The notes: a model not told the origin generated them from the sequence alone. Positions 35,085-44,336 are shown, numbered from the stretch's first letter. The stretch: DNA of 57,345 nt from an uncultured Sutterella sp. (GCA_900542195.1 UQNA01000010.1:1-57345), one strand, 5' to 3'. A program made the numbers and translations.

Positions 35085-36071
35085 TTAGAGATTAATAGAC
35101 AGATCCAACCTTTCAAGCAACTGAAGGGTCAGATCAATCTGTTCGTCCGGATTTCCGGCTAATAAAACTTTACGAATATCTTTCTCGTCCGCATTAAATC
35201 TTTTGAGGTACCAATTCAGGTGTTTTCTAATAGTTTTAAGACCAAGGACTTCTCCGTAAAAGGCATGATGAGAACGGATATGCCCAATGATTGTTTCCTC
35301 AATTTGAGTTTTGCTAAGTATAAATTGTCTTGTTCCCGATAACAGAGAATTGATTTGGCTAAAAATCCAAGGATTTCCAAGTGCTCCTCTGCCGATCATT
35401 ACACCATCAGCCCCAGTGGCTTTAAGCACTTCCAATGCCTTATCTGCGGTATCAATATCCCCGTTGGCGATAACAGGGATGGAAACGGCTTGTTTCAAAC
35501 GTCGTATCGTTTCATACTCTGCATGTCCTTTGAAACCTTGCTCCCCGGTTCTTCCGTGCAGAACCAGCATTTTTACTCCTGCCTCTTCAGCCCTTTTTCC
35601 CAAATCCACTGCATTAATATCGGATGCAGTCCAACCAATTCTGTACTTGAGGGTTACCGGAACCGAAACGGCATTCACAATACTCTTAAGAAGGGACTCC
35701 ACTAAATCCGGATTTTTTAAAAGTGCTGAACCGCATGCTACCGAGCACACTTTCTTCGCCGGACAGCCGCAATTTAAATCTACGATATCGGCACCGGCGT
35801 TTTCCGCTCTCTTAGCTGCTCTTGCTAGCTCTTCAGGAACAGAACCGATCAATTGAATTCCTCTTGGGGATGGTTCTCCATCTAAGTTCATCCTGAAAGA
35901 AGTTTTGGCGGTGTGCTGAAGGTTATCTTTAGAAGCTGCCATTTCAGCAACTGCATAGGCAGCTCCCCATTGTCTGCAAATTTTGCGGTATGGAAGATCG
36001 GTAAACCCAGCCATAGGGGCCAGAATTGTTTGACCGGCAATGCTGACTGAGCCTACTTGGATATTATTCAT
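35085..36071 (-). CDS. dusB: tRNA-dihydrouridine synthase B
   Basis: FMN enzyme of 328 residues reducing a D-loop uridine (U17 in E. coli) in tRNA. It is a TIM barrel beginning with LAPMAGFTDLPYRK, with catalytic C103 in DLNCGCPAKK, NGDIDT and IGRGALGNPWIF at the FMN phosphate, and a helical C-terminal domain (HLNWYLKRFN). I place the start at ATG 36071, which overlaps the last codons of murU by eight bases and begins MNNIQVGSVSIAGQ, the usual N-terminus. The upstream codons would intrude further into murU. It is followed directly by purH. Confidence 0.93.
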   Translation of the reverse strand: MNNIQVGSVSIAGQTILAPMAGFTDLPYRKICRQWGAAYAVAEMAASKDNLQHTAKTSFRMNLDGEPSPRGIQLIGSVPEELARAAKRAENAGADIVDLNCGCPAKKVCSVACGSALLKNPDLVESLLKSIVNAVSVPVTLKYRIGWTASDINAVDLGKRAEEAGVKMLVLHGRTGEQGFKGHAEYETIRRLKQAVSIPVIANGDIDTADKALEVLKATGADGVMIGRGALGNPWIFSQINSLLSGTRQFILSKTQIEETIIGHIRSHHAFYGEVLGLKTIRKHLNWYLKRFNADEKDIRKVLLAGNPDEQIDLTLQLLERLDLSINL

Positions 36072-36771
36072 AGCAATACGGAGGCAGCTTTTCAAATTTT
36101 TCTAATTCTTCCGGGGTTCCGACATTTGCCCAATTACCTTCATAAATTTCGCCGGTAATCAGCCCCTGATCCACGAAATCGTAAAGCCATGGAAAAAGCG
36201 GCGTTTTAGTACTTGGAATATCCTTAAAAATTGAAGGAGAGAAAACAGCTATATTTCCATAGGTATATTGTTTCTGTTGACGAGTAATGTGCCCTTTTTC
36301 CAGGTCCATATCTCCGCCTTCATGATAAGAAGGGTTTGGAACCAACACCAAGTGAGCTTTAGCATGTCCCTCAGAGATTTTCTTTGCTGCGCTTTTTAAA
36401 GACGCATAAGGAAAGTCGGTAACGATATCTCCTGATACGACAACGAAGGGCTCACTACTGTTTTGCTCAACCAGCTTATCTAACGCTTTAACAATTCCGC
36501 CTCGGGTCTCCAAGGATTCTTCGTGAGTGTATCCCTCTATGGAAAAAGTTAACCTTACCTCATACTTTGAACCGTCCCCAAGATATTCCAGCAGCTTATC
36601 GGCACAGTAGGCAACATTAATAACAATGTCTTTAAACCCTGCTTTTTTCAATGCCAAAATCTGCCACTCAATCAAAGGGCGTCCCCAAAGTTTGATTAAT
36701 GGCTTCGGCATCGAATCCGTTAGATGCCGCATTCGTTTACCTCGTCCTGCGGCTAAGATCATTGCTTTCAT
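36064..36771 (-). CDS. murU: N-acetylmuramate alpha-1-phosphate uridylyltransferase MurU
   Basis: Nucleotidyltransferase of 235 residues that joins UTP and MurNAc-1-phosphate to give UDP-MurNAc in the cell-wall recycling shortcut. The signature MKAMILAAGRGKRMRHLTD...PKPL is at the N-terminus, followed by sugar-phosphate uridylyltransferase motifs (VVSGDIVTDFP, GTPEELEKF). The ATG shares a base with the TGA of amgK (TGATG), so the two are coupled. The amgK-murU pair bypasses de novo UDP-MurNAc synthesis and is linked to intrinsic fosfomycin tolerance in Pseudomonas. The adjacency to a kinase of the right family is what separates MurU from other glucose-1-P-type transferases. Confidence 0.9.
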   Translation of the reverse strand: MKAMILAAGRGKRMRHLTDSMPKPLIKLWGRPLIEWQILALKKAGFKDIVINVAYCADKLLEYLGDGSKYEVRLTFSIEGYTHEESLETRGGIVKALDKLVEQNSSEPFVVVSGDIVTDFPYASLKSAAKKISEGHAKAHLVLVPNPSYHEGGDMDLEKGHITRQQKQYTYGNIAVFSPSIFKDIPSTKTPLFPWLYDFVDQGLITGEIYEGNWANVGTPEELEKFEKLPPYCYE

Positions 36772-37775
36772 CAAAACGTATAACCTACTTGCTTTTCTTT
36801 ATTCTGAATCTTGTCCATAAGGTTTGCCAACGGCTTTAACGCATCATAACGGCCGGCAGTTTTAGAGACATAATTGATAAAGCGCGGAAGATCGCCGATG
36901 TATTTATCTTTACCGTCTCTGTAAGACAAACGGCAAAAGATTCCCAACACCTTCAGATGGCGCTGCAGACCCATCCACTCAACATCTTTCCAGAAAGCTC
37001 CGAAATCTGCCGGAACCGGTAGTCCTGCTTTTCTTGCTTTATCCCAGTAACGAATCGTCCAATCAATGATTTGATGTTCTTCCCAAGAAATAAAAGCGTC
37101 ACGGCAGAGACTTGCAATGTCATAGCTGATAGGTCCGTAAACTGCATCCTGAAAGTCCAGAACACCCGGATTATCCACAGACTCCGGCATCAAGTTTCTT
37201 GGCATATAGTCTCTATGAACGTATACCTTGGCCTCACTCAAATTCTTAGCAATAATCAGATCAAAAGTCCTCTCCAAAAGCTTTTTCTCGAGATCGGACA
37301 ATTCCATATGGAGATGCTTTTCTAAAAACCATTCAGTAAACAAATTGATTTCTTTTCTTAGAAGCTCGGCGCTGTAGGGCGGAAGGACATCAGGTTTGCT
37401 GGCAACCTGAAGTTTGACCAAGGCTGTTGTTGCATCATCCATGAGCCGGTCGGCATTATCGTGATCTAAAACATCCAAATAGGTTTTAGTTCCTAAGTCG
37501 GAGAGCAGCATGAAGCCGCCTTCATAGTCGACCTCAAAAATTTCCGGAACGTTCAGCCCGGCAGTCTTCATAATCTCATCAACCTTGACGAACTCTTTCA
37601 TGGATTGCTTTTCTTTCGGACAATCCATGATGATGTAGCTGCGGCCGGTTCCCTGAATACGGAAATATTGTCTGAACCCTGCATCTGAGGAGGCATAAGT
37701 CAAAGTCTCCGGCTGAAGACCGTAAGTCAGGGAAACCAAAGCGAGCCATTTGTTTAATTGTTCACGACATTCCAT
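36771..37775 (-). CDS. amgK: N-acetylmuramate/N-acetylglucosamine anomeric kinase AmgK
   Basis: Aminoglycoside-phosphotransferase-fold kinase of 334 residues, phosphorylating the anomeric hydroxyl of MurNAc or GlcNAc. Brenner motif H187-R188-D189 (VHRDYMPRNLM) and the magnesium motif DFQDA (from D207) are intact; YIIMDCPKEKQ lies in the N-lobe. The start is ATG 37775 (MECREQLNKW), eight bases after AGAGGT; the frame stays open 25 codons further upstream, but that stretch has no ribosome site and runs into the lptD promoter region. It is coupled to murU and divergent from lptD, the same neighbourhood as in other proteobacteria. Confidence 0.92.
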   Translation of the reverse strand: MECREQLNKWLALVSLTYGLQPETLTYASSDAGFRQYFRIQGTGRSYIIMDCPKEKQSMKEFVKVDEIMKTAGLNVPEIFEVDYEGGFMLLSDLGTKTYLDVLDHDNADRLMDDATTALVKLQVASKPDVLPPYSAELLRKEINLFTEWFLEKHLHMELSDLEKKLLERTFDLIIAKNLSEAKVYVHRDYMPRNLMPESVDNPGVLDFQDAVYGPISYDIASLCRDAFISWEEHQIIDWTIRYWDKARKAGLPVPADFGAFWKDVEWMGLQRHLKVLGIFCRLSYRDGKDKYIGDLPRFINYVSKTAGRYDALKPLANLMDKIQNKEKQVGYTF

Positions 37776-37855
37776 CAGAAAATACCTCTTTTCAGAATAA
37801 GCAAGACAACAACTATTGCCTTTATAATTTAGCCACCCAATTCCGTGCAATTCTA

Positions 37856-40240
37856 ATGACTCGACTTACCCAACGGCGAAAACTTGTTACCAGAGTTGTG
37901 AATGTGACGCCTGTAGCTGCTTCTATTGCCGCCCTCTTTTTTGTTGCGGCAGGCTCTGCTGTGCGCGCTGAAATTTCAGCTTACGGCACAGCACTTCCGA
38001 TTAACTTAAACATGGCGCGTTCGCTTGACGTAAACGCTCCGACCGACACTGATGATACGAATATTTATCTTCGTTCTCATCAGATGCACTCTATCCCTGA
38101 AGAGCAGATTGTTCTGACCGATGAGGCCGAAGTCCGAAAAGCAGGTGCTGTCCTGAAGGGAGACAAGATCACTTATACCTTCTCAAAAGATGAAGTGTAT
38201 GCGCAGGGCAATGCTCTAGTTGCACGGCAAGGAACAGTATTCGAGGGTCCGGAACTTACCTATCGTCTTGATGCGGAAAGCGGAAGCATGCCTAATGCTA
38301 AGTTCCGTTATCTGCCTAATAATGTTCGTGGTTCCTCTGATGAAGTCCAATTGCTCGGCGATGGTAATGTGAAGATGTGCAACGCCATGATTACCACTTG
38401 CAAAGAAGGGGATAACTCATGGTGGATTGAAGCTTCCACCCTCGATATTGATCAACAAGAAGAAACGGCAGACGGACGTAACGCCCGGCTCTATCTCGGC
38501 GGCGTTCCTATTTTTGCCTCACCTTACTTTACTTTCCCGATTGGCGAGAAAAGAAAGAGCGGCTTCTTGACACCGAAGATGGGTGCCAACTCCACGTTCG
38601 GTTTCAATGTTGAGATTCCCTATTATTGGAACATTGCCCCGAACTATGACTACACCATGGTTCTCAAGCCGATGTCAAAACGCGGCTTTATGCTCGGCAA
38701 CCAGTTCCGGTACTTGCAGCCGACCTTCGGCGGTCAGCTTGATTATGATATTTTGTTCCATGACAGAGAAACCAAAAAGAAGAGATATTCTCTTGCTTGG
38801 AAACACACTCAGCGTTTGTGGGGCGGTGTAGGACTTGGCGTAAATTATCAGAGAGTCTCCGATGACAACTACATCTCAGACTTCTCCACGAACTTAAGAC
38901 AGTCTAGTGAAGACGTTCTACCGCAGAATGTCTGGCTGAGTTATGGAAAAACATACTGGAGCACATCTCTGGGAGTTTATAAAAACCAAACTTTAAGACC
39001 GGATAACGAGTGGACTGAACAACCTTACGAAAAAATTCCGGAATTTAATTTCCGTGCGTATGGCGCCGACGTGAAAGGCTTCTCGCTTCTTTCCAACTTT
39101 ACGGCTACACGTTTCCGACATGGAAATAACTTCAATTACAGAGGCGAGCCGATTGGAAGAACTCGAAGCGGAGACGGAAACCGTGTCATGCTGAACAGCA
39201 CCATCAGCTATCCGATGATGGGCTCTTATTGGTTCTTGACACCGTCGTTCGAATACAGCATGGCTTGGTACGGTGACATCACCGGCCGTAAGTACAATTC
39301 GGGCAACGTAGATATCTATAAGAACTCTCATCGAACCATCCCGATCTTCACGCTCGATTCCGGATTGGTCTTTGAGAGAAATACTATGGTCCTTGGACGA
39401 GAGACCGAGCAAACTCTCGAACCCAGGTTGTACTATGCTTACATCCCTTATCGAGCCCAGAACCACTTGCCGAACTTTGATTCGTCATTGGCTGACTTGA
39501 ACTTTGCTCAGCTTTTTTCTCCTAACCGCTTTATCGGTTACGACCGTATTTCCAATGCCAATCAGCTCACGGCAGCTTTGACGACCCGGTTTATTGATTC
39601 TCAGACCGGAAAAGACTGGTTCAGCGCAACCGTTGGTCAGCGTTACCACTTTACCGACGAAAAAGTCGATATTTACTGGAATGAAATCAATCGGAAAAAC
39701 CTCAAGAGCGATATTATCGGCATGACCGAGTTCACGCTCATTAAAGATTGGAAGGCTGAGCTTGGGGTTCAATACTCCACTCTGTGGAAAAAATTCTCTA
39801 AAACAACTGCCGGTGTTCGCTACAACCCTGCGAAATACAGCAATATCGGGTTGTATTACCGTTATAACTACGATCCGACTGATACCAGAGAGGCTTTTTA
39901 TAACTCGAACATCAAGCAGCTTGACCTCTCGTTCCAATGGCCGGTCACCAGAGACTTGTATGCCCTTGGCCGTTACAACTATTCAATTCGTGACAAAAAA
40001 GTCATTGATTCTTTAATTGGTCTTGAATATCGTGAGGGGTGTTGGATTTTCCGCTCAGCAATTCAAAGATACGTACGCAGTGCTGGGCGCACCACAACCA
40101 ACTTCTTCTTCGAGTTAGAGCTCGTTGGTTTAGGCGCTTTCGGATCAAGCCCGATTGAAGCACTCCAACAGAGTATTACCGGCTATCAACCTCTCAGTCC
40201 CAGACCGATAGAAGTTGGAAGATATGATTACTATGAATAA
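37856..40240 (+). CDS. lptD: LPS-assembly protein LptD
   Basis: Outer-membrane protein of 794 residues that, with LptE, inserts lipopolysaccharide in the outer leaflet. A signal peptide ends near residue 38 (AAGSAVRAE). The LptA-like jellyroll domain lies at about 85-240 (EVRKAGAVLKGDKITYTF...). The C-terminal barrel includes GEKRKSGFLTPKMG, EIPYYWNIAPNYDYTM and GLEYREGCWIFRSAIQRYV near the end. Cysteines occur near residues 179, 187 and in the late EGCW motif, consistent with inter-domain disulfides. DsbC and BepA, encoded in this window, both help LptD mature in E. coli. surA follows with an eight-base overlap. Confidence 0.97.
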   Translation: MTRLTQRRKLVTRVVNVTPVAASIAALFFVAAGSAVRAEISAYGTALPINLNMARSLDVNAPTDTDDTNIYLRSHQMHSIPEEQIVLTDEAEVRKAGAVLKGDKITYTFSKDEVYAQGNALVARQGTVFEGPELTYRLDAESGSMPNAKFRYLPNNVRGSSDEVQLLGDGNVKMCNAMITTCKEGDNSWWIEASTLDIDQQEETADGRNARLYLGGVPIFASPYFTFPIGEKRKSGFLTPKMGANSTFGFNVEIPYYWNIAPNYDYTMVLKPMSKRGFMLGNQFRYLQPTFGGQLDYDILFHDRETKKKRYSLAWKHTQRLWGGVGLGVNYQRVSDDNYISDFSTNLRQSSEDVLPQNVWLSYGKTYWSTSLGVYKNQTLRPDNEWTEQPYEKIPEFNFRAYGADVKGFSLLSNFTATRFRHGNNFNYRGEPIGRTRSGDGNRVMLNSTISYPMMGSYWFLTPSFEYSMAWYGDITGRKYNSGNVDIYKNSHRTIPIFTLDSGLVFERNTMVLGRETEQTLEPRLYYAYIPYRAQNHLPNFDSSLADLNFAQLFSPNRFIGYDRISNANQLTAALTTRFIDSQTGKDWFSATVGQRYHFTDEKVDIYWNEINRKNLKSDIIGMTEFTLIKDWKAELGVQYSTLWKKFSKTTAGVRYNPAKYSNIGLYYRYNYDPTDTREAFYNSNIKQLDLSFQWPVTRDLYALGRYNYSIRDKKVIDSLIGLEYREGCWIFRSAIQRYVRSAGRTTTNFFFELELVGLGAFGSSPIEALQQSITGYQPLSPRPIEVGRYDYYE

Positions 40241-41597
40241 AACAGCAATGAAGAAAATTAAACTTCTGAGTTTGGTTCTCAGCATTTCTCTAGCTGCTTT
40301 AGCCAGCGGACCGGTGTCCGCTCAAAAAGCCGCTAAGCAAGAGACCCAGTCGACCTCTAAAATTATTCCCGTTGACAGAATAGCCGCCGTTGTTAACAAC
40401 GATGTCGTCACAGAGATGGAACTGCAGTCCCGCGTTCACCAGACCGCTTTGAATCTGCGCCGTCAAAACATTGCATTGCCGCCGATGGAAGCTCTGAGAG
40501 ATCAGATTCTGGAAAGAATGATTCTGGAAAGAATCATCGAACAGAAGGCCAGAGAAACGGGCGTACGTGTTGACGACAATATGCTGAACTCGGCTATCGA
40601 ACAGATTGCGGCCAACAACAACATGACCGTTCCTCAGTTAGAAAAAAGACTGCAGGCTGACGGTATTACTTTCAATAACTTTAGAAAAGAAATTAGAGCC
40701 GATCTTCTGACTCACCGCTTACGCGAGAGAGAAGTTGATGACATGGTGAAGATTCCGGAAAGCGAAGTCGATCAGTACATTAAAGATCAACTCGGACCTG
40801 AAAAGCGCCGTCAATACAATCTGCAGAGAATTGTAGTCAGCCTGCCGGAAAATCCCTCCAGAGAGCAGTTTGAAGAGGCTCAGAGAACAGCCAACAAAGT
40901 TCTAGAAAGTGCACGCAAGGGCGGCAACTTCAGCCAGCTGGCTGCCAGATACTCTCGCTCTCCTGACGCTATGGAAGGCGGGAACATGGGATGGAAAACT
41001 GCCAATACGCTTCCTCCTCCGCTTTTCGACGCCCTTAAGAACGCAAAAACCGGCGATATCGTACCTCTTCGTGCGCAATCCGGATTCCACATTTATAAGG
41101 TCTTAGGCAGCCGAGATCCGGGAGATGCCGCGGAAGTTCAATCCGTCAAACAAACCCGTGTTCGTCAAATCTTTATGCGTCCCACAAACGTCACACCTGA
41201 GAATGTTGTTGTCGAACGCATGAAGAAGATTAAAGAAAGAATTGAGAGCGGCGATTCTGATTTTCAGACCCTGGCCCGTCTTCACTCTGCCGATCCTTCG
41301 GGCACTCGCGGAGGAGATCTAGGTTGGATTTATGAAGGCGACGTTCCTCCGGAACTGGAAGCAGAAATTAATAAACTTCAAAAAGGCCAAATCAGTGAAC
41401 CGATTAAAACTCCTTTCGGCTATCACTTGATCCAAGTTACGGACCGACGTACACAGCAAGGCGTTAATGAAAGACTTCGCAGTCAAGCCAGAGACAATCT
41501 GAGAGAACAAAAAATCAATGAAGCGACTCTGGATTGGGAAAGACAACTGAGAGACCAAGCCTACGTTGATAAACGTATTGCTCGCCCTCAGGATTAA
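40233..41597 (+). CDS. surA: Periplasmic chaperone/peptidyl-prolyl isomerase SurA
   Basis: Chaperone of 454 residues escorting unfolded porins and LptD to the BAM complex. Signal peptide at the N-terminus (MKKIKLLSLVLSISLAALASG), SurA N-domain at about 45-190 (DRIAAVVNNDVVTEMELQ), then two parvulin domains: YNLQRIVVSLPENPS... and VRQIFMRPTNVTPEN...GGDLGWIYEGDVPPELE. The start among several close ATG codons is uncertain. I take 40233, about 11 bases after a GGAAG, with 40224 and 40248 as alternatives. All overlap or abut the lptD stop, so translation is coupled. A terminator follows, and pdxA, often next in relatives, is absent. Confidence 0.95.
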   Translation: MNKTAMKKIKLLSLVLSISLAALASGPVSAQKAAKQETQSTSKIIPVDRIAAVVNNDVVTEMELQSRVHQTALNLRRQNIALPPMEALRDQILERMILERIIEQKARETGVRVDDNMLNSAIEQIAANNNMTVPQLEKRLQADGITFNNFRKEIRADLLTHRLREREVDDMVKIPESEVDQYIKDQLGPEKRRQYNLQRIVVSLPENPSREQFEEAQRTANKVLESARKGGNFSQLAARYSRSPDAMEGGNMGWKTANTLPPPLFDALKNAKTGDIVPLRAQSGFHIYKVLGSRDPGDAAEVQSVKQTRVRQIFMRPTNVTPENVVVERMKKIKERIESGDSDFQTLARLHSADPSGTRGGDLGWIYEGDVPPELEAEINKLQKGQISEPIKTPFGYHLIQVTDRRTQQGVNERLRSQARDNLREQKINEATLDWERQLRDQAYVDKRIARPQD

Positions 41598-41604
41598 TAT
41601 GAAG

Positions 41605-41629
41605 CGCCTGGAAAAACCAGGCGTTTTTT
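41605..41629 (+). terminator. Terminator between surA and rsmA
   Basis: CGCCTGG pairs with CCAGGCG around a five-A loop and is followed by six T. The T-run ends three bases before the rsmA start codon, so any transcript that reads through carries this hairpin in its ribosome-binding region. Confidence 0.88.
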
Positions 41630-41632
41630 ACT

Positions 41633-42457
41633 ATGGCACTTGTATTAAAAAGCCACAAGGCTAAAAAGAATTTCGGACAGAACTTCCTTCACGATGATTT
41701 CTGGATTGAAAAAATAGCATCCGCAGTTGATGCTCAGCCGGGCCAAAACATTGTTGAGATTGGTCCCGGACAGGCTGCTCTTACACGCTTGATGATTCGA
41801 GACGCAGGCTGCGTTACCTGTATCGAAATCGATAAAGATTTAGCCCAGTGGCTGCAAAAGAAGTTCAGGCCTGAAGAACTGGCTCTTATTGAAGCTGATG
41901 TTCTTAAAGTTGATTTTGCTCGCATCAAGCCGGGAGAAAAAATAAGGCTCGTCGGCAATCTTCCGTACAACATCTCCAGCCCTCTTCTCTTCCGTTTAAT
42001 GGAATTAGCAGACAGAGTCATTGATCAGCATTTCATGCTTCAAAAAGAGGTTGTAGACAGAATGGCAGCCACACCGGGCCATAAGGCCTTCGGACGTTTG
42101 TCAGTCATGCTTCAGCACCGATACAAGATCGTCAAGCTTTTTGACGTTCCCCCTGATGCCTTCTCTCCTCCTCCGAAAGTCATTTCTTCCGTCGTGCGGA
42201 TGATTCCTTTGGAATCTCCCCTTCCGGTTAATGAAAAACTTTTTGAACGGGTGACGGCTCAGGCGTTTTCGATGAAGAGAAAAACGCTGAAGAACAACTT
42301 TGCCAAATATTTCGGCCCGGAAATTTTAGAAGAAGCGGGCATTGATCCCGGGGCCCGAGCAGAAGCCGTAAGCATGCCGTCTTTTGTAACTTTGACCAAT
42401 TTATTGGAGAGCAAAGGCATCCTGCTTGATGATTGCGTCTCGGCGACACAGGAATAA
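41633..42457 (+). CDS. rsmA: 16S rRNA (adenine1518/1519-N6)-dimethyltransferase
   Basis: Methyltransferase of 274 residues (KsgA) dimethylating two adjacent adenines in helix 45 of 16S rRNA late in 30S assembly. Motif X KKNFGQNFLHD is at the N-terminus, motif I EIGPGQAALT near residue 42, motif IV N109-L-P-Y112, and a helical C-terminal domain follows (SMKRKTLKNNF). Only three bases separate the start from a terminator T-run, leaving no free Shine-Dalgarno sequence except bases inside the hairpin. It may have its own promoter within surA. The gene ends with its own terminator. Confidence 0.96.
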   Translation: MALVLKSHKAKKNFGQNFLHDDFWIEKIASAVDAQPGQNIVEIGPGQAALTRLMIRDAGCVTCIEIDKDLAQWLQKKFRPEELALIEADVLKVDFARIKPGEKIRLVGNLPYNISSPLLFRLMELADRVIDQHFMLQKEVVDRMAATPGHKAFGRLSVMLQHRYKIVKLFDVPPDAFSPPPKVISSVVRMIPLESPLPVNEKLFERVTAQAFSMKRKTLKNNFAKYFGPEILEEAGIDPGARAEAVSMPSFVTLTNLLESKGILLDDCVSATQE

Positions 42458-42472
42458 CTAAATTGATCATTC

Positions 42473-42512
42473 GGCTGTTCCATCCGACATTTCAGCGGGA
42501 GAACAGCCTTTT
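42473..42512 (+). terminator. Terminator of rsmA
   Basis: GGCTGTTC pairs with GAACAGCC around a 20-base loop, followed by TTTTCC. It lies between converging rsmA and the metalloprotease gene. Confidence 0.75.
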
Positions 42513-42569
42513 CCTTACACTTTCTTCGACATCTATCGAACTGAAAACGTGTTGTGATAAGGACTGAAC

Positions 42570-43574
42570 CTATTTAACAGGATCGCAGATGTGGAAAGTT
42601 TTTAGTTTTGCTCTGCGCTCCATCGCGTCCGGACATTTTTCCAGAACTTTGTTCCAGAAATTTGGGCTATGGTCCAAATAGTACAGATGGCAAAGCTCAT
42701 GAATGATGACATATTCACACAGGTTTTCCTCGGTCAAAACCAATCTCCAGTTGAGATTGACATTGCCCAAGCATGAGCAGCTTCCCCATCTAGTCTCGGC
42801 CGAAGAAAGTTTGACCTTTTTAAGTCTTTCTTTGAAGTAAGGATCCTTTTCAGCAATTTTATGAATCAAGTCCGTTAAGTAAATACGTGCCCAATACTTC
42901 ACAAACTCTAAAGCAGCCTTATAGAAAATCGCCTGATCTACCTCTTCCGTTGAAAAGAAATAAAAGGTGTTCGTCGACTCGTCAAAAGACTTCCTTACCT
43001 TCTTGGGAGAAATCTCAATTCTGACAGGGTCTTGGATGCCAACAACTTTGATGCACTTATTCTCCCAAGCAGAAAGCCACGGCTCACGAATTCTTTCATG
43101 CTTCTTATTGGGCGCTTTGTTGAGATTTTTTTCTATCCAAGCTAAGTGGGTCTCGATAACCTTTTCAATACACAGTATTGGCTCATAATGAGGAGCTCTA
43201 ACCGTTAATACACCGTCAGAGATAACTAAGCCAATCGTCTTTCTTGTTGACCTTTTCAGAATATATTCAAGAGACTGTCCATTTAAGAGTATTGTCCTCT
43301 TATAGCCATTCTGAGCTTTCTTTCTGGGCTGGACTTTCCTTTTTGGGCCAGCTTTCGGTCTTCCCGATCCCGGAGTCAGAGGTTGGCCGCTCATCACTTT
43401 ATAAAAATCCTCCCAGAGGGCGTTCTCCTCCTCTTCAGTAAGAGCTTTCTTCCCGCCTTTATATTGATCGAATAAGTTCCAGGAATTCTTCTCTTCTCGA
43501 AGTTGAAGCCAGAGTTCAAACAATTTTTTCGGATTGAGCAGATCTTTATTGATTAGATCTCTAATATCGAACAT
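42570..43574 (-). CDS. SprT/YgjP-like zinc metallopeptidase (DUF45) with N-terminal extension
   Basis: Protein of 334 residues. Residues 95-330 match the YgjP/DUF45 family: WGSCSCLGNVNLNWRLVL, then the zinc site H292-E-L-C-H296 with a third His H302 (LDHSPNFW). The typical family member starts near the LKRSTRKTIGLVIS strand. Here about 90 residues precede it: a helical acidic part (MFDIRDLINKDLLNPKKLFEL) and a basic Pro/Lys-rich linker (RPKAGPKRKVQPRKK). Substrates of the family are unknown. The gene lies 11 bases downstream of plsC on the same strand, so the two are probably co-transcribed. Confidence 0.85.
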   Translation of the reverse strand: MFDIRDLINKDLLNPKKLFELWLQLREEKNSWNLFDQYKGGKKALTEEEENALWEDFYKVMSGQPLTPGSGRPKAGPKRKVQPRKKAQNGYKRTILLNGQSLEYILKRSTRKTIGLVISDGVLTVRAPHYEPILCIEKVIETHLAWIEKNLNKAPNKKHERIREPWLSAWENKCIKVVGIQDPVRIEISPKKVRKSFDESTNTFYFFSTEEVDQAIFYKAALEFVKYWARIYLTDLIHKIAEKDPYFKERLKKVKLSSAETRWGSCSCLGNVNLNWRLVLTEENLCEYVIIHELCHLYYLDHSPNFWNKVLEKCPDAMERRAKLKTFHICDPVK

Positions 43575-43585
43575 AGACTTCAGAA

Positions 43586-44317
43586 TTAAGGTTTATCAAT
43601 GACCTTCATTTGAGTTTCGATCCAGTTCTGAACTTCATCATTAAGTTGAGAAACGGTCTTCCCTTCAGGACGAATTTCAGGTCCGAAAATAACTTGGATA
43701 TGACCCGGATAAATAATGAAGCTTCCCTTCGGCCAGCATCTGCCGGAATTCAAAGCAATAGGCACGACAGGAGTCCCGGTATCAATAGCGATTCTTGCAC
43801 CGCCGGATTTGTATTTAACAGTCTGTCCCGGTTTTGTACGAGTTCCCTCTGGAAAAAGAACTATAGCCCAGCCTTTTTCGAAATACTTTGGTGCTTCTTC
43901 TTTGATATGTTCGAAGGCAGCTTTCCCGTGACTGCGATCGATGCTAAGCATTCCTAAGGAGGCCAGACCCCAGCCGAAAACCGGAAGTTTATGAAGCTCC
44001 CTTTTGTAGACGAAACTGACTCTGCGGGGAACAAAACCAAAGAGAGCCAGAGTTTCCCAACCGGACTGGTGTTTGCTTAAGAGAACGACGGGTCCCATGT
44101 TCTTAATGGAATCCATATTCTCAAAACTGAACTTAACATTGCAGATGCCGCCCATGGCTTGAATAATCCATTTGCACCATCCCCTAACAATGTCGTAACA
44201 CCTCTCCTTACTGGAAGAAAAAAGAGAGGCGGTAAGAAGAATGAATCCTGCAATCAAGATGCTGACTGCAAAGACGAACCAAAACAAAATAGAACGAACC
44301 AAAGCAGTCAGCTTCAT
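43586..44317 (-). CDS. plsC: 1-acyl-sn-glycerol-3-phosphate acyltransferase
   Basis: Membrane acyltransferase of 243 residues making phosphatidic acid from lysophosphatidic acid. An N-terminal hydrophobic helix (residues 5-32) is followed by the catalytic H83-Q-S-G-W-E88, an H-x4-E form where the classic is H-x4-D, which is common in betaproteobacterial homologs. The second block is LFPEGTRTKPGQ near residue 160, and VVPIALNSGRCWPKG follows. The start is ATG 44317 with AGAGGTTGATC upstream; a TTG two codons earlier overlaps this site. It sits behind glyS by 19 bases, in the glyQ-glyS-plsC group often found in this class. Confidence 0.91.
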   Translation of the reverse strand: MKLTALVRSILFWFVFAVSILIAGFILLTASLFSSSKERCYDIVRGWCKWIIQAMGGICNVKFSFENMDSIKNMGPVVLLSKHQSGWETLALFGFVPRRVSFVYKRELHKLPVFGWGLASLGMLSIDRSHGKAAFEHIKEEAPKYFEKGWAIVLFPEGTRTKPGQTVKYKSGGARIAIDTGTPVVPIALNSGRCWPKGSFIIYPGHIQVIFGPEIRPEGKTVSQLNDEVQNWIETQMKVIDKP

Positions 44318-44336
44318 GATCAACCTCTAAAAGAAA

